Source: Kitagawia praeruptora
Lineage: Eukaryota > Streptophyta > Magnoliopsida > Apiales > Apiaceae
Assembly (NCBI GenBank): GCA_037693485.1
Contig: CM075348.1
Span: forward strand, 682,001 to 746,000
Reading direction: 5' to 3'
Length of the DNA: 64,000 nt
This document shows, one piece after another, positions 11,112 through 23,436 of the stretch. A program made the position numbers and the translations under genes. Under the pieces are notes generated by a model. That model had not been told where the DNA came from. It ran no database searches and saw nothing but the letters and a program-made list of their open reading frames with translations. The stretch's first letter is position 1. Every line of letters begins with the position of its first letter.

Positions 11112-12315
11112 TCTATATATTATAAATTAGTGGATAGCCCTTACCTAAGGTTCGGTATCCATATTTAGGTTTGGACAAAATTTTGTATTGGTTTTGACCC
11201 ACTGGATAATCCATTTTTAGGTTTGGTATCCATATTACGTTTGGGAAAGATCCAAATTCAGTATTTGACCCATTGTTAATTAAAGAAAGTTTGTATACAA
11301 ATTTAAATACTATCAATATATTCTCTTAATATTTATGGTAAGATTATTAACGAAAATTTGACTAAATCTTTTAATTTTGGTAAGCTTATTAATATATATA
11401 TCACATAACAATATGGAAAATTTAAATAATTTTATCTTTGATTGCATTTGTTATAATATAGAAAAGTAATATTTTATTAATATTAATTCTTTCAATATTA
11501 ATTTATTTGATCTTAAATATAAAGTTATTTTCTTTATTTAATTTTTATTATTATATATCATAATTATTATATAATTTAAATTTAAACTACCGTGTGCGTA
11601 GCACGGGCACATAATAGATATAGAAAATTTAAATAATTTTATCTTGAGAATTTACAAAAAAATACTAGGTTTAAAGTTTTTCTTTGTAAAAATACCATGA
11701 CCTTTAATTCTTTGCATATTTACTATCTTAATTGCAAAAATACTATCTTTCCTCTTTAAACCCAATTTTATTTTTTTAAAAAAACTTTTTTTAAAAAATA
11801 ATTCGGATTACTATTCATCGATTTTTTTTAAGGTAGGGTGATTTTAGTGAATTTGGATTGCAAGGCCCCACCAGGGACCATATTCAACTCAATGCAACCA
11901 AATGCAACTTTTTTTTTAAGGTGGTGGATTTGGGTTGTAAGGCCCCGCCAGGGGCCATATTCAACTCAATGCAAGTGAAAAACAAAAGTTGCATTCAGTT
12001 ACATGTGGTTGCATTCAGTTGCATAAGAAAGTTTCATTTTTCAACTATCATTTTCAACCTTTTTTTTTAAATCTATATATATATTACTTCAAAAATTTAA
12101 TTTTATCAATTTATTTTTCAAAAAGCCTCTTTTATCTTTGATTGCATTTGTTATAGTATAGAAAAATAAGAATTTAATAATATTACTTCTTTCAATATTA
12201 ATTTATTTGATCTTAAATATAAAATTATTTTCTTTATTTAATCATTATTGTTATATATCATTTGTTATGAAATTTAAATTTGAACTACCGTATGCGTAGC
12301 ACATGTTATAATCTA
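11112..12315 (+). mobile_element. Non-autonomous Helitron of a second family, with duplicated 3' half
   Basis: The 5' end reads TCTATATATTATAAATTAG. The right end has a decayed hairpin (ACCGTATGCGTAGCACATG) followed by CTAG and T. A second, better hairpin, CCGTGTGCGTAGCACGG, lies near 11590, and the sequence before it (about 11411 onward) is repeated after it (about 11629 and 12129 onward). The element is therefore either duplicated in its 3' half or two elements end to end. A Mutator-like MITE (11646-12129) is inserted in it. No ORF is supported. Confidence 0.55.
11646..12129. mobile_element. Mutator-like MITE of the 'GGGCCCCGC/GCAACC' family
   Basis: The element is flanked by the exact 9-bp duplication TTTTATCTT (11637-11645 and 12130-12138), the size made by Mutator-like transposases. 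The left end, GAGAATTTACAAAAAAATAC, resembles the end of the larger relative at 37821-38980. The interior has the same signature modules: 'ggattgcaaggccccaccag', 'ttgggttgtaaggccccgcc' and repeated 'caatgcaac'. Terminal inverted repeats are poor, so class rests mainly on the target duplication and the relative. Confidence 0.65.
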
Positions 12316-12905
12316 GTTAATGGTAATTAGTTGATTGTCTTTTTCACATTAACATAATAAAATTAAAGGTAATTAGTCGATTGCTTTTTTCACATTTAAT
12401 CTTAGTTGAAGATATTACCTTTTATAAATACATTACATTTTTTCGAATTAAAACATGTTACCCTTTTAGTTTAAAACAAATCTTATAATCATTAATATAT
12501 ACCGAAAAATATAACATCATAATTTTCAAGAAAAATATAGCCCGAAAATATCGCACCATATTTTTCAATTATTAATAAAATACATTAAAAATCATATACG
12601 TTGTTTATAAAAAGGAAACATTAGTATAATCCGTAAACATGAGTATATTAAATTATATCAAATTAAAAAAATTATTAAAAATAATGATTATATAAAAATA
12701 TAATTTTAATATTAAATAAAATTTATAACATATTATAAGAAACCCGTGCATTGCACGGGTTATAAGTTAGTTATAATATTGAAGTTGAAACATTGAAAAT
12801 TTCATCGGTTTGATTTAGGTACAGTTATCTTAATTAATAAATAAAAAAAATAATACAATTAATGTTAAGCAGACGATTGCCTTTTCTAATTAAAATACGT
12901 ATTTA

Positions 12906-13627
12906 TACTACTATATTAAAGTCGAAAGATTGAAAGTTTGTATATTTGGTTATCGTAATTATTAAAATAAATAATAAAATCATATAATTAATGGTAATTA
13001 GCCAATTGTCCTTTTCACATATACTTTTAGTTGAAAATATTACCTTTCATAAACACCTAAAAACATTATCATATTTTTCGATCATTAATATTTCATTTCG
13101 AATTAAAACACGTTACCTTTTTAATTTAAAACAAATCTTACAATCATTAATATATACCCAAAAATATCACACCATAATTTTCAAGAAAAATATAGCACCT
13201 AAAATAAATAATAACATAATATGATTATTGATAATTAGTCGATTGCCTTCTTCACATTTACTTTTAGTTGAAGATATTAAATTTTATAAACTTCTAAAAA
13301 GATCAATTGTATCATATATTTCAATCATTAATATTTCTTTTTTAATTAAAACACGTTACCTTTTTAATTTACAACAAATCTTACAATATATACCCAAAAA
13401 TATTACACCATATTTTTCAATTATTAATAAAATATATTAAAAATTGTATACGGTGTTTATAATAAGGAAACAGTATTATAATCCGTAAACATGAGTATAT
13501 TAAATTATATCAAACTAAAATTAAAAAAAATATTAAAATTAGTGATTATATAAAAACATAATTATAATATTAAATAAAATTTATAACATAATATAAGAAC
13601 CCGTGCATTGCACGGGTTATAAGCTAG
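12906..13627 (+). mobile_element. Non-autonomous Helitron, about 0.7 kb
   Basis: The 3' end is clear: hairpin CCCGTGCATTGCACGGG followed by ttataag and CTAG at 13624-13627, then T. The 5' end is decayed (ctactatattaaagtcgaaa near 12906). The interior has the family phrases taatggtaattagccaattg, gttgaaaatattacctttca and aaaatatcacaccat. It is entirely non-coding. Confidence 0.6.
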
Positions 13628-14985
13628 TAATTATATAATACCTGAAACATTAAAAATTTTGGTACCTGTTTTTTGGTATATGTTTTTTGGTATTTCGTGA
13701 ATTTACTTATTTACCCTTTATTATAAAGAAAAATATATATGATATGTATACTATTAAAACACCCAAAATAAATAATAACATAATACAATTTAAGGTAATT
13801 AGTCGATTGCCTTTTTCACATTTACTTTTAGTTGAAGATATTACCTTTTATAAACACCTAAAAACCTCAATCATATCATATTTTCCAATCAATTCATATC
13901 TAGCAATAATTAATATATACCCAAAAATATCACACCATATCAAATAATCAGTAATAAAATATAATAGAAATTCGTATTACGAATAATGACCATTAAATTT
14001 TTAGTAAAAAATCATAATCATTATATCTAATTATTAAATATATTATATGATTAAATCTATACTATTATATAAAAGTCGAAACATTAAAAGTTTTGGTACC
14101 GGTTTGTTGGTACATTTTTTTGGTATTTCGTGAATTTACTTATTTACCCTTCAAAAAATGTATATATAAAAATACCTAAAATAAATATTAACATAATATA
14201 ATTAATGGTAATTAGTCAATTGCCCTTTTCATATTTACTTTTAGTTGAAAATGTTACCTTTTATCATTTATATATTCCAATTATTAATATTTTCTTTGGA
14301 ATTAAAACACTTTATCCAATTTGTAATGTGGGTTGTTTCTTTTGCTACGCCCGATTTTGCTCAATCGTGCCACCTGGACGGACCAACTATTTTTACACGA
14401 CTTTGATGACATAAATATGCAAAGCTTTGCGGAAAGTATTATATTCTATCAATGCTATTATATAAAAATCGAAACATTAAAAGTTTTAATTTTGGTACCT
14501 ATTTTTTGGTACATGTTTTTTGATATTTCGTAAATTTACTTATTACCCTTCATTATAAAGAAAAATATATATGAAATCTATACTATTAAAACACCCAAAA
14601 TAAATAATAACATAATACAATTAAAGGTAATTAGTCGATTGCCTTTTTCACATTTACTTTTAGTTGAAGATATTACCTTTTATAAACACCTAAAAACCTC
14701 AACCATATCATATTTTCCAATCAATTCATATCTAGCAATAATTAATATATACCCAAAAATATCACACCATATCATATAATCAGTAACAAAATATAATAGA
14801 AATTTGTATTACGAATAATGACCATTAAATTTTTAGTGAAAAATCAGAATCATTAGATCTAATTATTAAATATATTATATGATTAAATTAATTTACTAAA
14901 ATTTCAAGTTTCAAATTTTATCAAGGACATATTTATTTTAAAATTTTATAATATAAGTGTTAAACCATGCATATCATTAATTAAA
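13628..14985 (+). repeat. Stacked, truncated Helitron copies
   Basis: There is a run of related copies with 5' termini recognisable near 13630 (decayed), at 14056 (TCTATACTATTATATAAAA) and near 14444 (decayed). None has its own 3' hairpin before the next copy starts, so they are truncated or nested. Two internal blocks, about 13790-14040 and 14620-14880, are near-copies of each other. A short unrelated patch near 14325-14440 (ttttgctacgcccgattttg) has slightly higher GC. No gene is seen. Confidence 0.55.
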
Positions 14986-17243
14986 TCTATACTATTATAT
15001 AAAAATCGAAACATTAAAAGTTTAGTTGGTTGGTTGGTCGGTCGGTACGGTACTGTTGATTTTATATAATTACCCTAAATATTATCATAATGAATTATAA
15101 TTAATCTATACACAAACCACCCATAATATATTTACTAACAAAAAAAACCATTATATTCGGAGTCTCGGACACATCCACGTTCGGACATCTACGTTCATCG
15201 TCTTCATCGAGCTCTTATTCGCCATCATCAAATTCAATTTCAAATCTCTACCAATGTGTATCATCAAGTTCAATTTAAACTCTCAAACTCTCTACCAATC
15301 TGTTCGGACATCGACTCTTAATCGGCTTCATCAAATTCAGCTTAAACTCTGAATCTCTCGATAGCTTTGTTTCTTTTAGTGGGTGTTTAAATTTTTATTT
15401 CGTAACCCATGCTTTTATATGTTTTGTGTTCGAATTGAGATTGAGATCTGTTTGATTATTTCGAATTGAGAAAATATAAGTTAAATGCTGAATTAGCCTT
15501 CACCGTATGTGCGAGCGAAACGCCTACCAAGATGAAATGGATTGCAGTGAGACTACAGAAGAGCGTCACTCTCAGCGAGCTTGAGACAAGCATTATCATC
15601 AGAGAAAGAGAAGAGACTGTATATGAAGGGAGGATTTGTGTTTTAAAAATAAATTTAATAATATAAATCAAATATAAGTAGGTATTCTAAATTGACTAGA
15701 ATTATATCTAATACTAGATTAATGATAACAGGATTTTATTAAAATACAAAAAATTATACTTTAATAATCAAAATCAAATAAAGTAGGTTTTCTAAATTAA
15801 ATAGAATTCTCAATGCGAAAATTCGTAACTTTCTAATCCCTCAATTTTCGAGTAGTTTCAGTTAGATAATAATTGTTAAACCATCAGTAAATTAAAGATA
15901 ATTTCTTGAATTTTGCATGACCTGTAAAATTGTCTAAATCTGATTTTAAGAACTCAAGATGGAGTAAAAAGAGTAAATTGATTATTTGAATTCTAATAAA
16001 TAATAATTTTTTTATAAATTTACTTAGATTTGGTTGTTTTTTCTCTAAATCTTTCAAATTTAACTTCTTTATTTACCTCAATAAAAAAATAAAATTTATC
16101 TGAAAAACTCAAATTTAATATAAATCAATTTAATACAGATAAATATACTGATTTCTATTATATTTTGTTAGTGATAGATTTTATATAATAATATTCATAA
16201 TTGAAAAGTATGGTGTGATATTTTGAGATTAGTTTTATATCAAAAGTAATGTGTTTTAATTCGAAAGAAATATTAATGATTGAAAGATATGATACATTTG
16301 ATGTTTTTAGGTATTTATAAAAAGTAATATCTTCAACTGAAAATAATTGTGAAAAAGGAAATAGGGGTTTATAAAAGGTAATATTTTCAATCGAAAGTAA
16401 ATGTGAAAAAGATTAATTACATAATGTTATTATTTATTTTAGATGTTTTAATAGTATAGATATCGTATATATTTTTCTTTTTTATATATATTGAAGGGTA
16501 AATAAGTAAATTCACGAAGTACCAAAAAACAGGTATCAAAATTTTTAATATTTCGGTCTTTATATAATAGTCTAGATTAATTAATTTTAATTTAATATAA
16601 TTTAATATACTCATGTTTACGAATTATACTAATGTTTTCTTATTATAAACAACGTATGCAGATTTTTAATATATTTTATTAACAATTAAAAAATAGGATG
16701 TGATATTTTCGGGTATATATTAATGATTGTAAAATTAGTTTTAAATTAATGATTGTAAAATTAGTTTTAAATTAAAAAGGTAGCGTGTTTTAATTCGAAA
16801 GAAAATATTAATGAAGATTAGTTTTAAATTAAAAAGGTAACGTGTTTTAATTCGAAAGGAAATATTAATGATTGGAAGATACATTGATGTTTTTAAAAGG
16901 TAATATCTTCAATTAAAAGTAAATGTGAAAAAAGGCAAGCGACTACTTACCATTAATTATATTATGTTATTATTTATTATAGGTGTTTTAAAAGTATAAA
17001 TATCATATATTTATTTTTTCTTTTTAATAAAGGGTAAATAAGTAAATTCACGAAGTACCAAAAAACTGGTACAAAAAAACAGGTACCAAAACCATATCAT
17101 TAATTAAATTTATATTAAATTATTAATATTAAAATTAAAATAAACTATTTTAAATAATGATTATATAAAAATATAATTAAAACATAAAATAAAATTTATT
17201 ACATATCAACAAAAAGCCGTGCATCGCACGGGTTATAAGCTAG
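14986..17243 (+). mobile_element. Composite Helitron with inserted copies and a unique core
   Basis: The 5' terminus TCTATACTATTATATAAAA is at 14986. The next 3' terminus is GCCGTGCATCGCACGGG followed by ttataag and CTAG at 17240-17243. Between them lie a non-repeated part (about 15110-15670), AT-rich filler, and Helitron sequence in the opposite orientation (about 16190-17100). The unique part includes a 67-codon open frame at 15466-15666 that I do not recognise; it could be captured DNA. Pairing these two termini as one element is inference. Confidence 0.45.
16190..16576 (-). mobile_element. Inverted Helitron fragment
   Basis: Read on the minus strand, the 5' terminus TCTAGACTATTATATAAAG begins at 16576. 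It is followed by the family phrases (gataccTgtttttt, ggtacttcgtgaatttac) running leftward. No 3' hairpin is found on its left, so it is a fragment inserted inside the composite element. Confidence 0.5.
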
Positions 17244-17813
17244 TATATATAAAATCTTAGGCTATAATTCTTTCGGTTCTTCCTTTCTTTCATTTTATTA
17301 CAAAAATTTTTGTAAGTACACGGGTATATATATATATAAGCTAAGTTACGATGCATGTGAATAAAAAGAAATAATTTAACATGTAAAATTTTTACATAAA
17401 ATATAAATAATGATTACATTACATTATTTTTGAAGTTAACAAGTAGTATATATTATTAGTTCAAATAAATGTTATATATAATATGCCTACCATTATTTTA
17501 TGTTGATGATAAAAATATAAAAATAGAATAGCCAAACTGTATAAGTGTATCAGTAGATAATATCTCAATACTAATCAGTGAAATATGAGGGAAAAAAATA
17601 TGATTTGGGAAAAAAATAGAACATAATATTAAAATGTAGTATCAAACTATCTAGACAAATAAGTTGGGTAGGATAAAACATTGTGATAACAAAGGGAAAA
17701 AAACTCGTCTAAATTAGTCACCCCTCAAGCATTTGTAGGAAGTACTTGGGTTGGGCCTTTAGTTTGGTTCACACTCTTTTGAAAAAGTAAAGAAGCATAG
17801 TTTTTGACCGTTG

Positions 17814-17816
<3 letters not shown>
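17244..17816. other. Non-repetitive upstream region of the DUF630/DUF632 gene
   Basis: No ORF or transposon end is visible in this AT-rich stretch. It separates the last Helitron terminus from the presumed transcript start and is the likely promoter region of the gene that follows. I could not assign a TATA box with confidence. Confidence 0.3.

Positions 17817-17860
<44 letters not shown>
17817..17860 (+). repeat. (TC)22 microsatellite in presumed 5' leader
   Basis: An uninterrupted run of 22 TC units is followed by aggcgaaggctc. CT-rich tracts just downstream of transcription starts are common in plant leaders. A donor-like cag/gtaccg lies near 17941, and possible acceptors lie near 18930, so a 5' leader intron of about 1 kb is likely. 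Confidence 0.6.
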
Positions 17861-17866
<6 letters not shown>

Positions 17867-18470
17867 AGGCTCTTCTCAGTAGTCTGTACTCTCTCCTCTT
17901 CTTTCTTATCTTCCTCATGTTATGTTGTTCCTCCTTGTCAGGTACCGTTATTATTTCCCTATATCCTCTACACCTCTTTTGTATATGTCCTTTTAGCTTC
18001 CATTAAGCTATCATCCATCATGTATTTTAATTTCTTCAGTCCTTTGTTTGCATGCAATCTTTACTTATATATGCATCTCTTTGTTTTCATTTTTACAGCT
18101 ACCTTTCTTCTTTCTCCTCCTCCTCTAGTTGAAATTAGTGTTTTCTAATTGAATTTCCTGCAATTTTGCTCTTATATTGTATGTTCCCAGTTGTGTCTAT
18201 TTGGCTTCCACTTTTATTACCATTGTTGGTTTCTTGCCTCACTACATACCTTTTTGAATGCCTAATCTCCTCATCCTTTTTTTTTTATTTTAATTTTAAT
18301 TTTGTGTATTTATATTTGTTATGCTTCATCATGTGATATTGATATGCTTTACACCTTTAGCTTCTTTAATGTGACTTGTAGCCCCCTCTTCTATTACTAC
18401 TTTTACAGAATTCTCCCCCAAATTTATTAATTTAATCCCAATTTATGCCCATTTCAGCTTTCTCCTTTAA

Positions 18471-18492
18471 CCCCCCCCCCCCCCCCCCCCCA
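18471..18492 (+). repeat. Poly(C)22 tract in presumed leader intron
   Basis: Twenty-two consecutive C residues lie in otherwise AT-rich DNA, inside the likely 5' leader intron of the DUF630/DUF632 gene. Such homopolymers are unstable and prone to sequencing length error. Confidence 0.7.
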
Positions 18493-19044
18493 AATCTGTT
18501 TTTTTTTCCTTGCTCTAGTTCAAATGCCTTTTCTTTTTCTTGTTTTTCTTTCATGCAGTTTCAATTAATGGATCATTTCTCTGTTTATCCTAATTGCGTA
18601 TCGTTTTCCATTTTCCTTTAAGTAGTTGTGTGTAATCAATTCCTTTCTAGTTGTTTTTTATGTGTTATTCTACATAAAGTGCTTGAACTGTAAGAAGAAT
18701 AAGCAATAGACAATCATCTAATGAATTGCAAACCGTAATTTATAAAAATTCTATACCTGATGAAAAATATTGGGTTATCGTATAAATGTTATCTCACTTT
18801 TAAGTTTTAACCCATATCTCAGTTCTAAGTGAATTTTCTGTTTGATTCAAAACTTTTAAATACCTTTCTTTGTTTGCACTTCTACATGTTCAAAATTAAT
18901 CTTGTTAAGCCACTTTGCTTATTATGAATAGCTTGAAGAATTTCTGGTGAAGACTGTATAAGGACTCCCTTGTGATTTGCATTTTGATTCACGGCTGGAA
19001 AACTCACAGAGTCTGGATATTGAGAGTTAGACACAAGTGGGGGG

Positions 19045-22000
19045 ATGGGATGTTCTACATCTAAGTTGGACAATGAGGAGGCAGTTCAGCTTTGTAAAGA
19101 TAGGAAGAACTTCATTAAAGAAGCCGTTGAGCAGAGAATGCGATTTGCCTCCGGGCATGCTGCTTATATCCAGTCCTTGAAAAGAGTTTCTGCTGCTCTC
19201 CGAGATTATATTGAGGGAGATGAGCAACGTGATCTTATGTTAGATGCATTTACAACCCCGGCCTTCACGCCAATAAAGAAATCGAGCACTGGATTCATCT
19301 CTATATCACCAAAATCTTTTACTGTAGCACCAATTCAATCCACACCCAACTCAACCATCAAAGTAAGTTATTTAAGATCAGGCGGAAATCCTTCAGTTTC
19401 TGTTGAGGAGAGACCACAGTCCCCGGAAACAGTTAGGGTTGAGGCTTATTCACCCATTCACCAGTACGAGATGGATGGATTTTTTGCAATGCAGTCCCCA
19501 CCAATGAACAATTCCTTTTTCAATTACTCCCCCATCCATAGACCAAGCTTTCCTCCCCCTTCACCGCGTACTTCCCAATGGGATTTCTTTTGGAACCCAT
19601 TTTCATCATTAGATTATTATGGGTATCCTACAAGAACCAGTCTTGATCAAACTGTTTTGGATGATGACATTTCCGGGCTAAGACAAGTTCGAGAAGAAGA
19701 AGGGATTCCTGAGTTGGAGGAGGAGACCGAACAAGAAGACCTTGAACCTACAGTTAATGTGAAGAATGAGCAAGCAAAAGTTGTGGTTAACAGTGCCAGA
19801 GAAGAAGTTCTTGTTGAAGATGATGACAGCGATGACGATGATGACAGCGATGACGATGATGATTATGTAACAGACAGTGGAACTGAGTCTGAACATGAAG
19901 TAACAGGACCTGTTGAAGCCAAGCTTGAAGTGAAAAAGTCTCAAGGAAGTCAAAAGCTAGAAGTATCAAAGTCGCAGAATGCTGGGCAAGTTAGCTACCA
20001 AGAAACATCAGTTGGTGATAATAAGGATGCTAATGAGGAAACCCCAGGCTTTACTGTTTACTTAAACCGAAGGCCAACTAGCATGACAGAAGTTGTTAAA
20101 GATCTTGAAGCTCAGTTCAAGATCATTTGCAATTCTGCTATTGAGGTCTCAGCTATGTTAGAAGCCAGCAAAGCTCAGTATACATCAACATCAAATGAAC
20201 TCGCAGGTCAGAGAACATTCTTAGAGTTTTTTATATATCAGTTCACCTAACAAATCCATCTTACAGTCAACAATTCCAGTATTTTTAAGATATTACTCTG
20301 TACTCATCAACGTCAAGTGAACACACAAGTCAATTACCTCAATGGTTCACTTGATTTATGCTAGCTCAACAACTATCACAATTAATCATTTTAAGGTTTA
20401 TGAGTCAATTAATAAAATGGACAAAAATGTGCTGCCATCTTCGATATGATGATTGTTCCTCCTAGCATAGACTAATCATTAAAAAGTGTAAATATTTATT
20501 TTACAAACTTCTGATACCATTTGCCATGTTTCTATTTTTGCAGCCATGAAAATGTTAAATCCTGTAGCTTTGTTGCGTTCAGCTTCTTCACGCTCATCTT
20601 CATCAAGATTTGCAATCAATTCTTCAAGCTCAAAAGATGAAGCTTATGAAAGCAGTTGCGACTTCTCTGAGGAGTCTTGTACGTTCTCTGGTAGTCACCA
20701 GTCTACTCTAGATAAGCTATATGCCTGGGAGAAAAAACTTTACCAGGAAGTTAGGGTACGTCATTTAAACCAATTTAGCTCGATTCAAATTTTCACACCA
20801 GATGGCTTGCATATATGCATGTATTACGCATTTGTGGGTTTAATGTCTGTCTGCAAGTAGCAGAGGCTGCAGAATAATCTACCTCAGCTGGCTTCCATTT
20901 CAGTTTTTAGGTTTACTGAACCTTCCTGATGTTGGATGAGCGATTATTATGTTGTCGTTAATATAATTTTAAAACATTAGTAACTAAAGAGTCTTTCAGC
21001 TTTCAATCATCCCTTTTCTCAAGAAACTTGTTTTGACCAGTTAATATTTGTGTGACTTAACCTATTGGCCTAGGCCCGCTTAGCCATCTACTCATCTAGC
21101 TTGGATAGGGTATAAAATAAAATTGCATTTGGTGTTGTTTTCCTTGACAGGCCGGTGAACGGGTCCGCATAGCGTATGAGAAGAAATGTTCTCAACTCCG
21201 GAATAAAGACGTAAAAGGAGATGATCCTTCTTCAGTAGATAAGACCAGAGCTGCTATACGAGATCTGCATACCCAGATAAAAGTTTCAATACACTCAGTT
21301 GAAGCTGTCTCAAAGAGGATTGAAACATTAAGAGATGAAGAGCTGCAACCACAGCTGTTAGATCTGTTACAAGGGTATGAGTTATGTCCAGCCTTTTGTT
21401 CTTACATTTGACATAATTATTTGAATATTTCAATGTAATTAAATGATGCCATCATCTCAGTATCTCACCCTCCTTTTACTATGTTTCACACAGGTGTTGT
21501 CTAAATGCACTCTGATTCACGTATAATTTTAAAGCACCTTTCTGGCACATGTTATCTTGCAGAAAGTCTATCCACCAGAAAAAAAATTTCGCTTTTTTTT
21601 TTTCTTCTTTTTTTCTGCCCCTTCTGTCTCTTTAACAACATGTGCCAGATGACTGACCAGTGACCATTTCAAATTGGGTTTTTTCAACATTTAATAAAAT
21701 AAAAATATTGTTACTGGTTAGTATCACAATATTGTGAACATAGCTACCATGTAACTATTAGTTATATATAGAACTATCACTTGAAGAAACTATCAGTTGC
21801 TTTTCCAAGGCTGTCATTACTTTTAGTCATAAACTTTCCGTTGAAAACATTAAAAGTTCTACCAAGGTTTGTATTCCAAAGATGGATGTCATTGAATAGT
21901 GAAATATATATGCACTAACACGTACTTATGCACAATCTAACGAAGCACCTGTATACACAGGCTAACAAGAATGTGGAAGGTAATGGCCGACTGCCATCTA

Positions 22001-22702
22001 TCTCAAAAACGCGTATTGGATGATGCCAAGCTTTTGTTAGCTGGAACCCCATCAAAGTTGTCTGGAACAAAGAAATATACTCTAATGTCACCTACTGAGC
22101 CACATCGGCTAGCCTGTGCAGCTGCCAACCTTGAAAATGAGTTTAGAAATTGGAGAGCCTGTTTTGAATCATGGATCACTTCTCAACGATCATACATACA
22201 TGCATTAACAGGATGGCTCCTACGCTGTGTCAGATCAGACGCAGATGCTTCAAATTTACCGTTCTCTCCTCGTCGATCCATGGTAACTTCCCTGCCAATA
22301 TACGGTATTTGCATACAATGGTCTAGATTTATCGATGCGGTTAGAGAGGTTCCAGTTCTCGATGGACTGGATTTTTGTGTGGCAGGTATCGGTTCCCTAT
22401 ATGCACAGCAGCTGAAGGAAGATTTTCGTCACCGGACTCCGACTGGCTCAAAGAGGTACGGAGGTGGGTTTTCAGCAGAATATAGTGGGAAGGAGATGGT
22501 GGAGGTTGGGCATTTGGAAGAAGATGTATATAGCGCAGAAAAAATGGTTGAAGTTGCCATTAGGGTACTCTGTGCAGGAATGTCTGTTGTTGTAACTTCT
22601 TTAACAGAATTCGCTATAAGTTCGGCTGAAGGATATGCTGATGTAGTCAAGCAATGGGAGAGTGCCCAGCGGGCGCGAAGTTTGGGAGGGACTCGAAAAT
22701 AG
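19045..22702 (+). CDS. DUF630/DUF632 protein (NRG2/REL2/APSR1 family), four exons, about 779 aa
   Basis: Coding exons are 19045-20206, 20544-20755, 21151-21374 and 21961-22702. All junctions have GT/AG signals and keep frame, giving about 779 residues. The N-terminus MGCSTSKLDNEEAVQLC is the DUF630 start; Gly2 is a likely myristoylation site, pointing to membrane attachment. Residues 1-60 form DUF630. The middle is proline/serine rich (PPPSPRTSQWDFFWNPF) with an acidic Asp/Ser run near residues 257-275. DUF632 starts near residue 335 (GFTVYLNRRPTSMTEVVKDL) and continues through the later exons, which include LYAWEKKLYQEVR, AGERVRIAYEKKC and MWKVMADCHLSQ. Family members act in nitrate signalling (NRG2), leaf shape (REL2) and phosphate-starvation response (APSR1). 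Which one this matches cannot be told here. The start is chosen because the MGC motif is universal in the family. No breaks are seen. Confidence 0.93.
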
Positions 22703-23436
22703 AGGTATTTAGCACTTGGTAGGTAGATTAGTAAGGAAGTTAATGTAAATTATGTATTTAATAGACTCATAGTTGCATTTTCCATATAAAAAATGGAAAG
22801 TATGATCTAGTTTTTGGCTGGTTTTGAGAAGGCGGAAGAATATAGATTAGGAGGTGATTGGTAGTGAGATGCTAGATCTAGATGTAGTTTTTGCAAATAT
22901 AAAAGCTATGCCGGCATTATAAGTCGAACTTTGGAATGATAATCACTTTGAAAGTTAAATATAACTAAGATTTATTAACCAAAAGACCCCATGTAAACAT
23001 AAAGGAAGGTTGCAGTTCCTCGAGCAAGACATGTTGCAAAACATAGTTGATTATGAGACTATGAAATTAATTATAACTTTGTTAGTCAAATTAATTGATT
23101 TATTATCTATAATATTGTTACATTGGTTGGATTGTATAATAATTAATTTACATAATTATATAGGTTGGATTGTCATCACCATTTAAGATAAAAGTATAGA
23201 TAAATACAAAACATACGCTTGGATTGTCATTATTAAAAAAATGACTACATATTTAAAATGTCACATGTCAAGTTCCCAAATTTTTAATCAAGAGAAGGAG
23301 CAGACTCTCTGAAAATATCCTGAATCCATCCAAAAAGAGGAAAAACTTGAGGGTTTTACTCATCAAGTACATATAGATCTGCATTAATTGATGAAAGTAG
23401 CTGGGCATAGAAAAGAAAAAGCTATTTCTTCTTCAG
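22703..23436. other. Intergenic region between convergent genes
   Basis: This is AT-rich DNA without ORFs or recognisable transposon ends. It lies between the stop codon of the DUF630/DUF632 gene (+) and the stop codon of the metaxin gene (-), so it should contain both 3' untranslated regions and poly(A) sites. Confidence 0.5.

Larger units (their letters stand above)
1433..12770 (+). mobile_element. Non-autonomous Helitron split by an LTR element and a second Helitron
   Basis: The 5' terminus TCTATACTATTATATAAAA is at 1433. The 3' hairpin CCCGTGCATTGCACGGG is at about 12743-12759, followed by TTAG at 12767-12770, a one-base variant of the usual CTAG. Helitron sequence is present at 1433-1980, 11082-11111 and 12316-12770. 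The gaps are filled by the LTR element 1981-11076 and the Helitron 11112-12315. Without these insertions it would be about 1 kb and has no ORF. Its phrases (gaagatattaccttttata, ttcgaattaaaacac) recur in many copies at 12.9-17.2 kb and 62.1-64 kb. Confidence 0.6.
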
